Source of the DNA: CAVQAH01 sp963784195
Lineage (GTDB): Bacteria; Acidobacteriota; Vicinamibacteria; Vicinamibacterales; 2-12-FULL-66-21
Length of the DNA stretch: 64,000 bases
Assembly (NCBI GenBank): GCA_963784195.1
Contig: CAWARA010000018.1
Span: 434,001-498,000, forward strand
Reading direction: 5' to 3'
Positions 34,793-46,001 of the stretch are shown here, piece after piece. Each line of letters opens with the position of its first letter. Within the stretch, counting starts at the first letter, position 1. The position numbers and the translations under genes are program-made. The notes below the pieces were generated by a model. The model made no database searches. It worked only from the letters and a program-made list of their open reading frames with translations, and was not told the DNA's origin.

Positions 34793-36277
34793 TCACTTCT
34801 TCGCGGCAGCGTTCCACTCCTCGAGCGTCAGCGTATAGGCGATGTAGTACTTGTAGATGTTGCTGACGTAAGTGACCGTCTCCCGCCCAATCCGTTCGCT
34901 GGCAATTCGCTCGACGTTGTTGAACCACACGTTGGGATTCAGGCCTCGCGTCTGCGCTTCCTTTCGCAGTTGACGCACGCGTGCGGGACCGCAGTTGTAG
35001 GCGGCGAAGGCAAAGAGCCCTTTGTTCAACCGGTCCATCGGCTCGTTGGCGAAATACTGGTCGACCATGAAGCGGATGTACTTGACGCCGGCGTGCACGT
35101 TGGCGTCGACCTCCTTGATGTCGCCGACCTTCAGCTCCTTTCCTGTCGCCGGCATGACCTGCATGACACCAATCGCACCGACGTGGCTCTTGGCGCTCTG
35201 ATTGAGCTGTGACTCCTGGTACCCCTGCGCAATCATCAGGACGTAGTCGAGGTCGTACTTGTCGCCGTATTTCCTGAACAAATCGACAAGCGCCCGGAAC
35301 TTCTTGATCTCCGCTTCCGAGGTTGCGCTCTTCGCGAACTTCGTGTCCTTCAGATATCTCCGCAACATTTCGTTGCCGAAGAGCGTGCCCTGTTTGTTCG
35401 CGGTGACGAGCGGGTTCAGCGTGGCCAGGAGCTTCGGGCTGTTCTTGCGAACCGCCCAGGCCACTGCGCCGCCACTGCGCACGACCGCTTCCGGCCGGAG
35501 ATTGAGGTTGGGAAGAATCATCTTCCAGAACTCGGCGATCATCTCGTCCGCGACGGTGATCTTGACGAGCCCGGAATTCACCATCTCCAGGATGTCCTCG
35601 TCTTCCAGCGCCGTCGGCAGGGCCTTGATGACGATCCCGGCTTTTCCTTCCTTCGTGAACCGAGCGTTCAACTCCGTCAGGTAGTCGAACTGGAGGCCCT
35701 TGTCGCGCACCGCGACCTGTTTGCCGGAGAGGTCGTCAAGCGTCTTGATCGGCGGCGCGCCCGGACCGGTCACGACGATCTGATTCACGTTGGTGCGGCC
35801 GGGAAGCGTGAAGTCGACCAGTTTCTCGCGCTCGGGCGTGACCGCCACGTTGGCGGAGATGATGTCGCCGCGTCCATCGACGAGCGACTGGTAGAGCGCA
35901 TCGCGCGACGTCGGCACGAACACGACATGGATCTTCGTCCCCGGCGTCGTCTTCAGCAGTTTGTTGACATGCTCCTCGAGCTTCATGCCCGAGTCGTAGA
36001 CGATGCCGCGCTGGATACCTCGGTCGATGAAGTAGTGCGTCTTGCTATAGGGGGTGAGAATACGGATCGTACGCCGCTTCACCATGCCATCGAAATCGCC
36101 CGTCCACGGCTTGATCATGTCGTCGCGCGAGATCCTCCCGCGAGCGGGATCGGTGGTCGCCGCCTTCGGTTTCTCCTGGGGCGGTGTCTGGCCACGCGCG
36201 ACGATCGCGGACGACGATGCAGTAGAGGCCACGAGGCACAGCACAAGCCGTGCGCCCAATCGTGGTCGTCGAATCAT
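34793..36277 (-). CDS. MltF-like lytic murein transglycosylase with an N-terminal solute-binding domain
   Basis: 494 residues. GAGG precedes the ATG at 36277 and a signal peptide follows (LGARLVLCLVASTASSSAIV). The first part is an SBP_bac_3-type domain (TPYSKTHYFIDRGIQRGIVY; VFVPTSRDALYQSLVDGRGD; LDDLSGKQVAVRDKGLQFDY). The last part is the transglycosylase SLT domain with the catalytic Glu in GYQESQLNQSAKSHVGAIG, followed by VMQVMPATGKELKVGD and FAFAAYNCGPARVRQLRK. MltF of Gammaproteobacteria has the same order; it cleaves peptidoglycan and forms a 1,6-anhydro end. The ligand of the binding domain may be a muropeptide. It follows a DUF202 gene by 35 bases on the same strand. Confidence 0.92.
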   Translation of the reverse strand: MIRRPRLGARLVLCLVASTASSSAIVARGQTPPQEKPKAATTDPARGRISRDDMIKPWTGDFDGMVKRRTIRILTPYSKTHYFIDRGIQRGIVYDSGMKLEEHVNKLLKTTPGTKIHVVFVPTSRDALYQSLVDGRGDIISANVAVTPEREKLVDFTLPGRTNVNQIVVTGPGAPPIKTLDDLSGKQVAVRDKGLQFDYLTELNARFTKEGKAGIVIKALPTALEDEDILEMVNSGLVKITVADEMIAEFWKMILPNLNLRPEAVVRSGGAVAWAVRKNSPKLLATLNPLVTANKQGTLFGNEMLRRYLKDTKFAKSATSEAEIKKFRALVDLFRKYGDKYDLDYVLMIAQGYQESQLNQSAKSHVGAIGVMQVMPATGKELKVGDIKEVDANVHAGVKYIRFMVDQYFANEPMDRLNKGLFAFAAYNCGPARVRQLRKEAQTRGLNPNVWFNNVERIASERIGRETVTYVSNIYKYYIAYTLTLEEWNAAAKK

Positions 36278-36312
36278 GAATTCCTCACTCCTTGGTTTGT
36301 GCATTCGGGCGG

Positions 36313-36687
36313 TCAGGCTCGCACAATAACGCCGATCAGCGCTAAGACTCCCAGCAGACCGATCAACGCTGCGACCGGTCCGGACACCGAACGTGGAAAC
36401 TGGCCATACTCGGCGCGCAGGGCCCGCAGGCTTGCGTGATGTTGTATCCCGGCGAGCGTCAGAGCCACCAGTCCCGAGCTGATCATGATGATGGCGAAAG
36501 CGCGCGCGCTGAGACCGCCCTGGTTGCCTTTCAACTCCAGGTCGAAAAACTTGTAGATCGTAAATCCGAACGAAATCAACGACGTGGCCGTCCTGATCCA
36601 CGCCATCATCGTTCGTTCGTACGCGAGGCGCGTCCGATCGATGGCCAGTCGTGTGCCGGTGTCGAGCGCAGGTGCCGGACCGCTCAC
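36313..36687 (-). CDS. DUF202 membrane protein (YidH family)
   Basis: 124 residues. The YidH signature is present: RLAIDRTRLAYERTMMAWIR, followed by TATSLISFGFTIYKFF. Three membrane helices are seen (about 38-55, 72-92, 105-123). The function of the family is unknown. The start is a GTG at 36687 that overlaps the stop of a 38-codon ORF by four bases (GTGA). It is followed by the MltF-like gene, so a transcript of three genes is likely. Confidence 0.88.
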   Translation of the reverse strand: MSGPAPALDTGTRLAIDRTRLAYERTMMAWIRTATSLISFGFTIYKFFDLELKGNQGGLSARAFAIIMISSGLVALTLAGIQHHASLRALRAEYGQFPRSVSGPVAALIGLLGVLALIGVIVRA

Positions 36688-36800
36688 GGCCGCAGTGCTC
36701 CGCGCGGAGACTCCTGGAGGCGCACCTTCACGGCCAGGAACGCAGCCATCGCGGGCTGCAAGAGCAGACGGAACCAGATTCGACCGAACACGTCATCCAT
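36684..36800 (-). CDS. 38-aa small ORF coupled to the DUF202 gene
   Basis: The frame begins at ATG 36798-36800 and ends TGA at 36684-36686, overlapping the GTG of the DUF202 gene (GTGA). A purine-rich GGCGGAG lies upstream. The peptide opens MDDVFGRIWFRLLLQPAMAA and continues FLAVKVRLQESPRGALRP: a charged start, one hydrophobic helix and a basic end. The text FRLLLQPAMAAFLAVK resembles small membrane proteins of the form LVLQPLMAxxLAIR that I recall next to YidH-like genes; this is a weak memory. Coupling and hydrophobic pattern argue for a real gene. Confidence 0.55.
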   Translation of the reverse strand: MDDVFGRIWFRLLLQPAMAAFLAVKVRLQESPRGALRP

Positions 36801-37003
36801 CGACTACTCCGCCTCGCACTTCAGTTTCACGGAGCCCGGCGCGCCAACGGCACCCCACCTGTCTCGCCCTCGTCCTCGTTCGCGCGGCCCGCGTGCCGCC
36901 ATTATTATTGCGCACACTAGACTTGGTGCGGCCATCCGTTGGTGCGTCGCAACCTGTGTCGACCACCAAATGGCCAAGGCAGACAACTCGATCGGGGAAC
37001 AGC

Positions 37004-38476
37004 ATGTTGAGAAGGTCCTATCGCCTCATGGGTTCGGTCGCGGCTCTGATTCTCGTGTTTGGGGCGGCGCGCGCTGCCGCCGAGCAGGCAGGTGCGCCGG
37101 GGGTCCAGACCGACGTGGCGGCCCTGTCCAGCCTGGTCGAGCAGCAGCGCCGGCTGCTGGAGACACAGGGCCGTCTGATCGCCGACCTGACGAAACGACT
37201 CGATGAGACGAGCAAGACCGTTGAGGCCAGCCAGCAGCGCATCAGCGATCTGGAGGCGCGCGCGGCGGGAACGCCGCCCCAGATTCAACAGCGCCTCACC
37301 GAGATCGAACAGTCGCTGCGCACGCTGCCGGAGCTCACCGCAAAGGAACTCGCCACCGAAGACTTCCCCGGGTCCTTCAAGATCCCCGGCTCGGATGCCG
37401 GGATCCGATTCGGTGGTCAGGTTCGCACCGTGCTCGTGCGCAACCTCGGTGCGCTGGGGACCGACGATCGATTCGTGACGTCCTCCATCCCCATCGATGG
37501 GACCGCCGACGCCGACAAGGATTCACGCACGACGATTTCCGCGAGCGCGAGCCGCCTCGAGACGGATTTCCGCACGCCGACGTCCTTCGGGCAGCTTCGC
37601 GCGTTCGTGTCCGGCGATTTTGCCGGTACCAATCGTACGTACCGCTTGCGGCACGCATTCGGGCAGTGGCGGGGCATCCTGATTGGCCAGACCTGGTCGG
37701 CGTTTTCGGACCCCGAAGCCGAACCTGATGGTCTCGACTTCGAAGGGCTGAACGCGATCTCGTTGTTCCGGCAGCCAGGCATCCGCTGGACGAAGCCGTT
37801 GAAGGACCGGATCGAGCTGGCGATCGCTGCCGAGAACCCGTCGCCGGACATCACCGGGGCGAGCGGCGTCAATCAGGTGCCAGACGTCATCGGGCGCCTG
37901 CGCTTCAATGCCGGCGAGGACCCGACGCAGCGCCGCATGCTGTTTCGAGGCGGCGGCCATACGCAGCTGGCGCTGCTGCTGCGTCAGATCCGCGGCGAAG
38001 CGGACGACCGCCCGAACGAGGTCATTTCAACGGCCGGTTTCGGGGTTCATTTCAGCGGTCGCATACCAGCGCGGTGGCGACGACAGGACTATTTCAAGTT
38101 CGCAACAGCCGCCGGCCGGGGCATCGGCCGATACATCACCGATCTCGGGACGGCCGGCGGTCAGGATGCGGTCTACGATCCAGCGACCAACTCGCTGCGC
38201 GCGTTGCCGGTCTATTCCGGCTACTTCGGCTACGAGCATTGGTGGACCGAGACACTGCGGTCGACCGGGACCTTTGGGGTCGTCTTTGTCGATAACCTCG
38301 ATATCCAGGCCAATGATGCGCTGCGCCTGACGACCCGGACCAGCGTCAACATTGCCTGGTCGCCCATCAGCCGTGCTGACCTCATCGCCGAGTTCCTCTT
38401 CGGCCGGCGGGAGAACAAGGACGGGCAGGACGGCCGTGCCGGCCAGCTGCAGGTTGGGTGGATCTTCAGGTTCTAA
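37004..38476 (+). CDS. DcaP-like outer-membrane porin
   Basis: 490 residues. The start at 37004 opens a signal peptide (MLRRSYRLMGSVAALILVFG). A coiled-coil segment follows at about residues 35-95 (LVEQQRRLLETQGRLIADLT; VEASQQRISDLEARAAG), as in trimeric DcaP porins. The rest is a beta-barrel: IRFGGQVRTVLVRNLGAL, TISASASRLETDFRTPTSFG, RLRHAFGQWRGILIGQTWSA, and a C-terminus ending in an aromatic residue (LQVGWIFRF). DcaP-type porins take up dicarboxylates or aromatic acids. The frame is open 420 bases further upstream, but that part antisense-overlaps the DUF202 gene and is rejected. It is divergent from the DUF202 unit. Confidence 0.82.
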   Translation: MLRRSYRLMGSVAALILVFGAARAAAEQAGAPGVQTDVAALSSLVEQQRRLLETQGRLIADLTKRLDETSKTVEASQQRISDLEARAAGTPPQIQQRLTEIEQSLRTLPELTAKELATEDFPGSFKIPGSDAGIRFGGQVRTVLVRNLGALGTDDRFVTSSIPIDGTADADKDSRTTISASASRLETDFRTPTSFGQLRAFVSGDFAGTNRTYRLRHAFGQWRGILIGQTWSAFSDPEAEPDGLDFEGLNAISLFRQPGIRWTKPLKDRIELAIAAENPSPDITGASGVNQVPDVIGRLRFNAGEDPTQRRMLFRGGGHTQLALLLRQIRGEADDRPNEVISTAGFGVHFSGRIPARWRRQDYFKFATAAGRGIGRYITDLGTAGGQDAVYDPATNSLRALPVYSGYFGYEHWWTETLRSTGTFGVVFVDNLDIQANDALRLTTRTSVNIAWSPISRADLIAEFLFGRRENKDGQDGRAGQLQVGWIFRF

Positions 38477-38483
38477 GTGAAAA

Positions 38484-38530
38484 TCGTGGGTCCGTGGTCC
38501 GTGGTCTCGTCGGCTCGTCGCTCGAAGGGC
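38484..38530. repeat. REP-like 7-nt repeats after the porin gene
   Basis: The stretch reads in sevens (TCCGTGG, TCCGTGG, TCTCGTC, GGCTCGT, CGCTCGA) and shares CGTGGGTCCGT and GTCGCTCG with the left arm at 8243. No second arm is seen. It is in the 124-base gap between the porin and the Mpo1-like gene; the rest of that gap shows nothing clear. Confidence 0.55.
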
Positions 38531-38600
38531 GTGAGATTGGCTGGTGGCCTCCGCGCGTCTCCCGGGGGCCGGAGGTGTATGCTGGGGTTGAGGAGGCCCA

Positions 38601-38897
38601 ATGCACGGCACGTCTGACGCGTGGGTCGAACGATACAGTCAGAGTCATAAGAATCCGATCAACCGCGCGCTGCACACGGTCGGCATTCCGATGATCGCCC
38701 TGTCACTTCCACTGTTTCTCGTCGCCCTGATTGTCGAGGGGTTCTGGAAGATCCCCACGTTCCTCTTCGTCGTCGGTTGGATATTCCAGTTCGTGGGCCA
38801 CGCCTTCGAAGGAAAGCCGCCGGAGTTCATCAAGGACCCACGTTTTCTCCTCGTCGGCCTGCGCTGGTGGTTCGCCAAGGTGCGCGGCAAAGCCTGA
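38601..38897 (+). CDS. DUF962 / Mpo1-like membrane protein
   Basis: 98 residues with the family's conserved text: WVERYSQSHKNPINRALHTV at the N-terminus with the His, and FQFVGHAFEGKPPEFIKDPR in the second half. Two membrane helices lie between (MIALSLPLFLVALIVEGF; IPTFLFVVGWIFQFVGHAF). In yeast, Mpo1 is an iron-dependent dioxygenase in phytosphingosine degradation; the His residues seen here fit, but the bacterial role is unknown. It stands before an AraC-type gene on the same strand. Confidence 0.86.
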   Translation: MHGTSDAWVERYSQSHKNPINRALHTVGIPMIALSLPLFLVALIVEGFWKIPTFLFVVGWIFQFVGHAFEGKPPEFIKDPRFLLVGLRWWFAKVRGKA

Positions 38898-38916
38898 GTC
38901 GCCGCGGGTCACTACC

Positions 38917-39756
38917 GTGTTGTTTCGCGTCCGGATTCCGTCTCCGCCGCTCGATGCGTTCGTAGAGTCGATCTGGCTGTACGAGAACGCGCCGCGGCCG
39001 TATGCCCTCGAGCGAATCCTTCCGACCGGGTCCCCGAACCTCATCGTCAACCTCAAGGAAGACCGCGTGCGCCGGTACGAGCCGGAAGCGAACTATCGCT
39101 GCGATTCCACTTCCGGCGCAGTGCTCGTCGGGGCGCAGTCGCGTTACAGCGTGATCGATACGGCGGAACAGGAGCACGTGCTGGGCGTGGCGTTCAAGCC
39201 GGGAGGAACGCGTCCGTTCATGCGAGTTCCCGCTCACGAGGTGTGTGATGCGGATGTGCCGCTCGACGTCCTGTGGCACAGACCCCTCGCCAGGACACTC
39301 AGAGAACGGCTGCTGGAAGCGCCCGGCGCGGACGCCAAGCTCGACACGATGGAGCAGGTGCTTCTCGAAGCCTGGAGGCCTCTGGAACACCATCGTAGTG
39401 TGACTTACGCGTTGCAGATGTTCGGACGTCGGCCACTGTTGACGAGCGTGACGGCAGTTACCGACGCCATCGGGCTTAGCCCCAAGCGGTTCATCGAACG
39501 ATTCAAATTCGAGGTCGGCATGACGCCGAAGCGCTACTGCCGGGTGCTTCGCTTCCAGCGCGCCATCGCTCGCGCGCATGCAGGAGGCCGAGTGGATTGG
39601 GTGCAGCTCGCGCTCGATTGCGGCTTCAGCGATCAGGCCCATCTCATCCATGAGTTCCGTGCGTTCTCGGGTCTCACACCGACGGCTTACCTGGCGGCAC
39701 GCACCGAGTCGCGGAACCACGTCAAATTCCTACAAGACGGCGACAGCGGCGCGTGA
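38917..39756 (+). CDS. AraC-family transcriptional regulator with N-terminal DUF6597-like domain
   Basis: About 279 residues from a GTG at 38917 (VLFRVRIPSPPLDAFVE). The N-terminal part (AFVESIWLYENAPRPYALER; LPTGSPNLIVNLKEDRVRRY; LGVAFKPGGTRPFMRVPAHE) is like the sensor part of the DUF6597 regulators. The C-terminal AraC domain ends in LALDCGFSDQAHLIHEFRAF and SGLTPTAYLA. The frame is open back to 38731, but that overlaps the Mpo1-like gene and lacks a signal. It lies 12 bases from the VOC gene downstream, which it may regulate. Confidence 0.85.
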   Translation: MLFRVRIPSPPLDAFVESIWLYENAPRPYALERILPTGSPNLIVNLKEDRVRRYEPEANYRCDSTSGAVLVGAQSRYSVIDTAEQEHVLGVAFKPGGTRPFMRVPAHEVCDADVPLDVLWHRPLARTLRERLLEAPGADAKLDTMEQVLLEAWRPLEHHRSVTYALQMFGRRPLLTSVTAVTDAIGLSPKRFIERFKFEVGMTPKRYCRVLRFQRAIARAHAGGRVDWVQLALDCGFSDQAHLIHEFRAFSGLTPTAYLAARTESRNHVKFLQDGDSGA

Positions 39757-39768
39757 GAGCATCGGGCC

Positions 39769-40149
39769 ATGGCAGACACCATGAGCACGTATCGCACCGT
39801 CACTCCTTACCTCGTCGTCTCGAACGCCGACGATGAGCTGGCGTTCCTGAAGACGGCATTCGGTGGCACGGAAGTCCTGTGTCATCGGAACGCCGACAAC
39901 TCGGTCATGCACGCCGAGATCAAGATCGGCGATTCGCTGGTCATGCTCGGCCAGGCCGGGGGTCAATGGAAACCGCTTCGAGCGGCACTCTATCTCTGGG
40001 TTGACGACGTCGATGCCACGTACGCACGCGCGTTGGCGTCCGGCGGGACGTCGGAGAGCGAACCGGAGGACAAGCCCTACGGCCATCGCAACGCCGGCGT
40101 GATCGACCCCAACGGCATCACCTGGTGGATTGGCAGCCCGGTGAAATAG
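39769..40149 (+). CDS. VOC-family (glyoxalase/PhnB-like) protein
   Basis: 126 residues. The two beta-alpha-beta-beta-beta units of the VOC fold are seen: YRTVTPYLVVSNADDELAFL with KTAFGGTEVLCHRNADNSVM and HAEIKIGDSLVMLGQAGG, then ALYLWVDDVDATYARALASG and YGHRNAGVIDPNGITWWIGS. It is of the PhnB-like subgroup; metal ligands His and Glu are probably in MHAEIKIGD. No substrate can be assigned. It follows the AraC regulator by 12 bases and is probably in the same transcript. It is followed by 208 bases with two hairpins. Confidence 0.85.
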   Translation: MADTMSTYRTVTPYLVVSNADDELAFLKTAFGGTEVLCHRNADNSVMHAEIKIGDSLVMLGQAGGQWKPLRAALYLWVDDVDATYARALASGGTSESEPEDKPYGHRNAGVIDPNGITWWIGSPVK

Positions 40150-40218
40150 CCCGCGACTGAGGCGGGGCTGCTTCTCCCCGGCGATTTGCCACACCTGACG
40201 ATCGCCGCACCACGCGGA

Positions 40219-40247
40219 ACGCGCGCAATTCCGCCAATTGCGCGCGT
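40219..40247. terminator. perfect 12-bp hairpin, candidate terminator or regulatory stem
   Basis: ACGCGCGCAATT (40219-40230) and AATTGCGCGCGT (40236-40247) are exact complements around the loop CCGCC. It lies 70 bases downstream of the VOC gene and 111 bases upstream of the secreted protein gene. No U-run follows, so termination would not be of the classical type. Confidence 0.6.
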
Positions 40248-40251
40248 CAAC

Positions 40252-40267
40252 CCCGTCATGTGACGGG
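40252..40267. promoter_or_regulatory. 7-bp perfect dyad CCCGTCA-TG-TGACGGG
   Basis: CCCGTCATGTGACGGG is an exact palindrome with a two-base centre, five bases after the preceding hairpin and 91 bases before the ATG of the secreted protein. Its short centre suits a protein-binding dyad more than an RNA hairpin. Confidence 0.45.
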
Positions 40268-40357
40268 TACCCACATTGCTCCCTCTCAGGCAGAACAGGC
40301 ACGACGCGCGCGCGGCGCTGAGCGGCGCAGCGAGCGCGAGCCTGAAGGAGCAGATAT

Positions 40358-40744
40358 ATGAAGAGGCTCATCCAGACGATTCTGGCGACGGGAGCCGTCG
40401 TGTTCGTGGCGGCGGTTTCGTCAGCCAATGCGCAGGTGCTCGAAACCATCAGGTTCAGCACCACCTTTCCGTTCACCGTGGGGAACAAGACATTCCCCGC
40501 CGGGAACTACAGCGTCAGGCCACTCGAAGGTCAAGTGGACGTGATGGAGATTTCAAACGGTACGTCGGCATCGTACTTTGCCGTGAATTCGGCCGATTCC
40601 CGGCCGGCGGGAACGAAGGACCAGGTCACGTTCACGAGGCATGGCAACGAGTACGCGCTGACGACGATCTGGGATTCGGCGGAGCTGTCGGGCGTCACCA
40701 CCATTCAGCCGAAGCCCGGATCACCTCACCACCACGCTCACTGA
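40358..40744 (+). CDS. small secreted protein of unknown function
   Basis: 128 residues. A signal peptide is clear (MKRLIQTILATGAVVFVAAV, cleavage near ANAQ). The mature part is beta-rich: IRFSTTFPFTVGNKTFPAGN, YSVRPLEGQVDVMEISNG, DQVTFTRHGNEYALTTIWDS, and ends with a His-rich tail (SPHHHAH). Proteins with the text FxVGNKTFPAGxYxV are frequent in Acidobacteriota genomes, with no known function; I recall them from the group but cannot name a family. GAAGGAG lies before the ATG. The His-rich tail could bind metal, which is speculation. Confidence 0.7.
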   Translation: MKRLIQTILATGAVVFVAAVSSANAQVLETIRFSTTFPFTVGNKTFPAGNYSVRPLEGQVDVMEISNGTSASYFAVNSADSRPAGTKDQVTFTRHGNEYALTTIWDSAELSGVTTIQPKPGSPHHHAH

Positions 40745-40822
40745 AGTCACTGCGTAGAAGTTGGAGGCCGCCCTTTGGTCCGTGGGCGGCCTTAACTCGT
40801 GCGGCGCCGAATCATTCATCGG

Positions 40823-40828
40823 TATAAT
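40823..40828 (+). promoter_or_regulatory. candidate -10 element TATAAT before the PD40 kinase
   Basis: TATAAT occurs 16 bases upstream of the ATG at 40845. If used, the transcript would start about 40835 and have a leader of about ten bases. A matching -35 box at 17 bases was not seen, so the element is tentative. Confidence 0.35.
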
Positions 40829-40844
40829 CCGCCACACTATTCGG

Positions 40845-43511
<2,667 letters not shown>

Positions 43512-43515
43512 ACCA

Positions 43516-45936
43516 TCACATGCCCTGCTGTGTTGGCGTCGTCGTCGGCCGTTCGGTCGTGGGCGGCTTCAACTCGTATTCCTTCGGCGGCTCGGCGCCC
43601 ATCAGGTGCCTCACGAAGTAGTCCCAGCGGCGCCGGATCATGTAAGGCTCGCTGCCGAACCCGTGGCCGCGATTCGGGAAGAGGATGAAGTCGAAATCCT
43701 TGTTGGCCTTGATCAACTCGTTCACGACCATCAGCGTGTTGTAGGGCGGAACGTTCGCGTCCATCGTTCCGTGCGCGATGAGCAGCTTGCCCTTCAGGTT
43801 CTTCGCGTGGTTCTGATTGGCCTGGTCGTCATAACTGGTCGTGCCATCGGGCTTCCGCTCGAGCAGGCCCTGCCATTTCTCGGCCCAGTCGTCCTCGTAG
43901 TTCCGGTTGTCGTGGTTACCCGCCTGCGACACGCCCACCTTGAAGAAGTCTGGATGGCGGAACATCGCCGCGGCGGTGGCGAAGCCTCCGCCTGAGTGCC
44001 CGTAGATGCCGGCGCGATCGATGTCGATCCACGGATACTTCTCGGCGAGCTGCTTCATCCCGGCGATCTGGTCGGGAAGGGTGTTGTCACCCATGTTGCC
44101 GTAGTAGGCCTCGTGAAACTTCTTCGAACGGCCCGGCGTCCCCATGCCGTCGATCTGCACCACGACGAAGCCAAGCTCCGCGAGTGCCTGCGTATCGCCG
44201 CGTGCCGGCGAGAAGCTGCGGCTGCCGATGCTGCCCGATTGCGGTCCGGGGTAAATGCTGTTGACGATCGGATACTTCCGAGAGGCGTCGAAGTTCGTCG
44301 GACGATAGAGCAGCCCGTAGATGTCGGTAACGCCATCGCGGGCCTTCACGGTGAACGGCATCGGCGGTTTCCAGCCAGTGGCTTCCAGCTTCGAGATGTC
44401 CGCCTTCTCGAGCGTCATGACTTCCTTGCCGTCCAGATTGCGCAGCAACGCGACGGCAGGCACCTCCGGGCGCGAGTAGCTGTCGACGAAAAACTGTCCG
44501 GAAGGAGAGAGCGAGATCTCGTGGTTCGCGTCTTCGGGCGTAAGCAGCGCCTGCCCCTTGCCGTCCATGCCAATCCGGTAGAAGTGGACGAAATATGGAT
44601 CCCGTCCCTTCTCGCGGCCCATGCCGAGGAAATAGAGCTGGCGCTTCTTCTCGTCGATGCGCAGCAGTTGCGTGACGTTCCCCTCGCCGGACGTGATCTG
44701 ATGTTTCAAGGCACCAGTCTGCAGGTCGTACAGGTACAGCTGTCCCCAGTTGTCGCGCTCCGAGAACCAGATCACTTCGTTCGATGCCGGCAGATAGCGC
44801 CAGTTCACGCGTCCGTTTCCCGACTCGTAGAACGTGTCGACCTTCTCCGTCAGCACGGTCCGCACGTCACCGGTTGCGGTGTCGGCCACGCGCAGGGCCG
44901 CCTGCTTGTGATCGCGCGAGCTCGAGACGAACGCCAGCTTCGACCCGTCCGGATGCCACTGCACGTCGCCCCAGTCGCCACGGCAGGCGACGTGATCGCA
45001 GAGCGTCGATCGATGGGGATCCGGATCCATCTTGAAACGGACGACCTTCGCTGTCGGCACGTCGATGACCACACGTTCGATCATGAAGATGTGCTCGTCG
45101 CCGGGCAGCGGATACTTCCAGGCCTGGAGCTGCGGATGGCCGACGCGGGTGTCGACGAGATACATCTCGCCGACCTTGCGGCCGTCGTGCTGGAACGTGG
45201 CGATCTTCTTCGAGTCCGGCGACCAGAGCACGATCGGCCGCTCGCTCTTCGACCAGCCGGCGTTGTCGGTCGCATAGCCGAAGTCCTTGACGCCGTCGGT
45301 CGTCAGCGCCGTTTCCTTGCCGCTCGACACCTCGCGTACCCACAGGTTGTAGTTGCGAATGAACGCGACGCGCGTGCCATCGGGCGAGGCGACTTCAGGC
45401 CTGGCGCCGCCCCTTCCGCCCCGGCCCCCACGACCGGCGCCTTCTTCTTCGGCCGCCGCTCCTGGAACCTGCGCGCACTTGCTGGCGTCAGCTTCGCAGC
45501 GCCAGCGGCGTCCTGCCGCTGAGAACAGGAGCGCGTCACCGTCCGGCGCTCGCGTGAACTCCGTGAACGGCAGCTGCGTGGCGCTGTACTTCGCTCCTGC
45601 CGCGGCGGACAGGGCGGCGGCCAGCTTCGCGTGATCGAAGGAGGTGGCTCTGGTGGTGGTCGCGGGATCGACGGTCAGGAACTCGGTGCCTGTCTGCGTC
45701 GTGACGCGATACCAGAACCGGTCGCCAGCCAACCAGGTCGGCCGGATGCCGGAGCGGAACACCAGCGGCGTCGTGTTGTAGTTGAGAAGGCGCTCGGCAC
45801 GGGCGTAATCGGCAGCCGTCAGCGCGCGCGCCGGCTCGGTCTTCTGTTGTGCAGCCGCCGGAAGCGTCGCGAGGCCAGCCGCCAGGAGAACCGCCCAGGC
45901 AAACGAGAGTCGCAGCGGACCAGTGATTCGAGCCAT
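43516..45936 (-). CDS. S9 prolyl oligopeptidase / dipeptidyl-peptidase IV-like secreted peptidase
   Basis: 806 residues. GGAGG precedes the ATG at 45936 and a signal peptide follows (LSFAWAVLLAAGLATLPAAA). The N-terminal propeller is of the DPPIV_N type (SPDGTRVAFIRNYNLWVREV; VNWRYLPASNEVIWFSERDN). The peptidase domain has the catalytic Ser in GIYGHSGGGFATAAAMFRHP, Asp in AHGTMDANVPPYNTL and His in FPNRGHGFGSEPYMIRRRWD, so it should be active. A Gly/Arg-rich insert (GAGRGGRGGRGGARPEV) breaks the propeller near residue 160. The convergent kinase gene ends four bases from its stop. Related enzymes digest proline-containing peptides outside the cytoplasm. Confidence 0.93.
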   Translation of the reverse strand: MARITGPLRLSFAWAVLLAAGLATLPAAAQQKTEPARALTAADYARAERLLNYNTTPLVFRSGIRPTWLAGDRFWYRVTTQTGTEFLTVDPATTTRATSFDHAKLAAALSAAAGAKYSATQLPFTEFTRAPDGDALLFSAAGRRWRCEADASKCAQVPGAAAEEEGAGRGGRGGRGGARPEVASPDGTRVAFIRNYNLWVREVSSGKETALTTDGVKDFGYATDNAGWSKSERPIVLWSPDSKKIATFQHDGRKVGEMYLVDTRVGHPQLQAWKYPLPGDEHIFMIERVVIDVPTAKVVRFKMDPDPHRSTLCDHVACRGDWGDVQWHPDGSKLAFVSSSRDHKQAALRVADTATGDVRTVLTEKVDTFYESGNGRVNWRYLPASNEVIWFSERDNWGQLYLYDLQTGALKHQITSGEGNVTQLLRIDEKKRQLYFLGMGREKGRDPYFVHFYRIGMDGKGQALLTPEDANHEISLSPSGQFFVDSYSRPEVPAVALLRNLDGKEVMTLEKADISKLEATGWKPPMPFTVKARDGVTDIYGLLYRPTNFDASRKYPIVNSIYPGPQSGSIGSRSFSPARGDTQALAELGFVVVQIDGMGTPGRSKKFHEAYYGNMGDNTLPDQIAGMKQLAEKYPWIDIDRAGIYGHSGGGFATAAAMFRHPDFFKVGVSQAGNHDNRNYEDDWAEKWQGLLERKPDGTTSYDDQANQNHAKNLKGKLLIAHGTMDANVPPYNTLMVVNELIKANKDFDFILFPNRGHGFGSEPYMIRRRWDYFVRHLMGAEPPKEYELKPPTTERPTTTPTQQGM

Positions 45937-46001
45937 GTCATCCCCTCCGAAAAGCAAGCAACTCAATTCGGCAACTCAGGCCGAATGACGGAAGGAGCGT
46001 A

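Noticed and set aside
36584..37003. N-terminal extension of the porin gene
   Set aside because: The 140 added codons are antisense to the DUF202 gene and the 38-aa ORF; the Met at 37004 opens a normal signal peptide.
43996..45522. A 508-codon plus-strand frame
   Set aside because: It lies fully inside the S9 peptidase on the other strand, which has signal peptide and catalytic triad. Arg/Val/His-rich shadow text.
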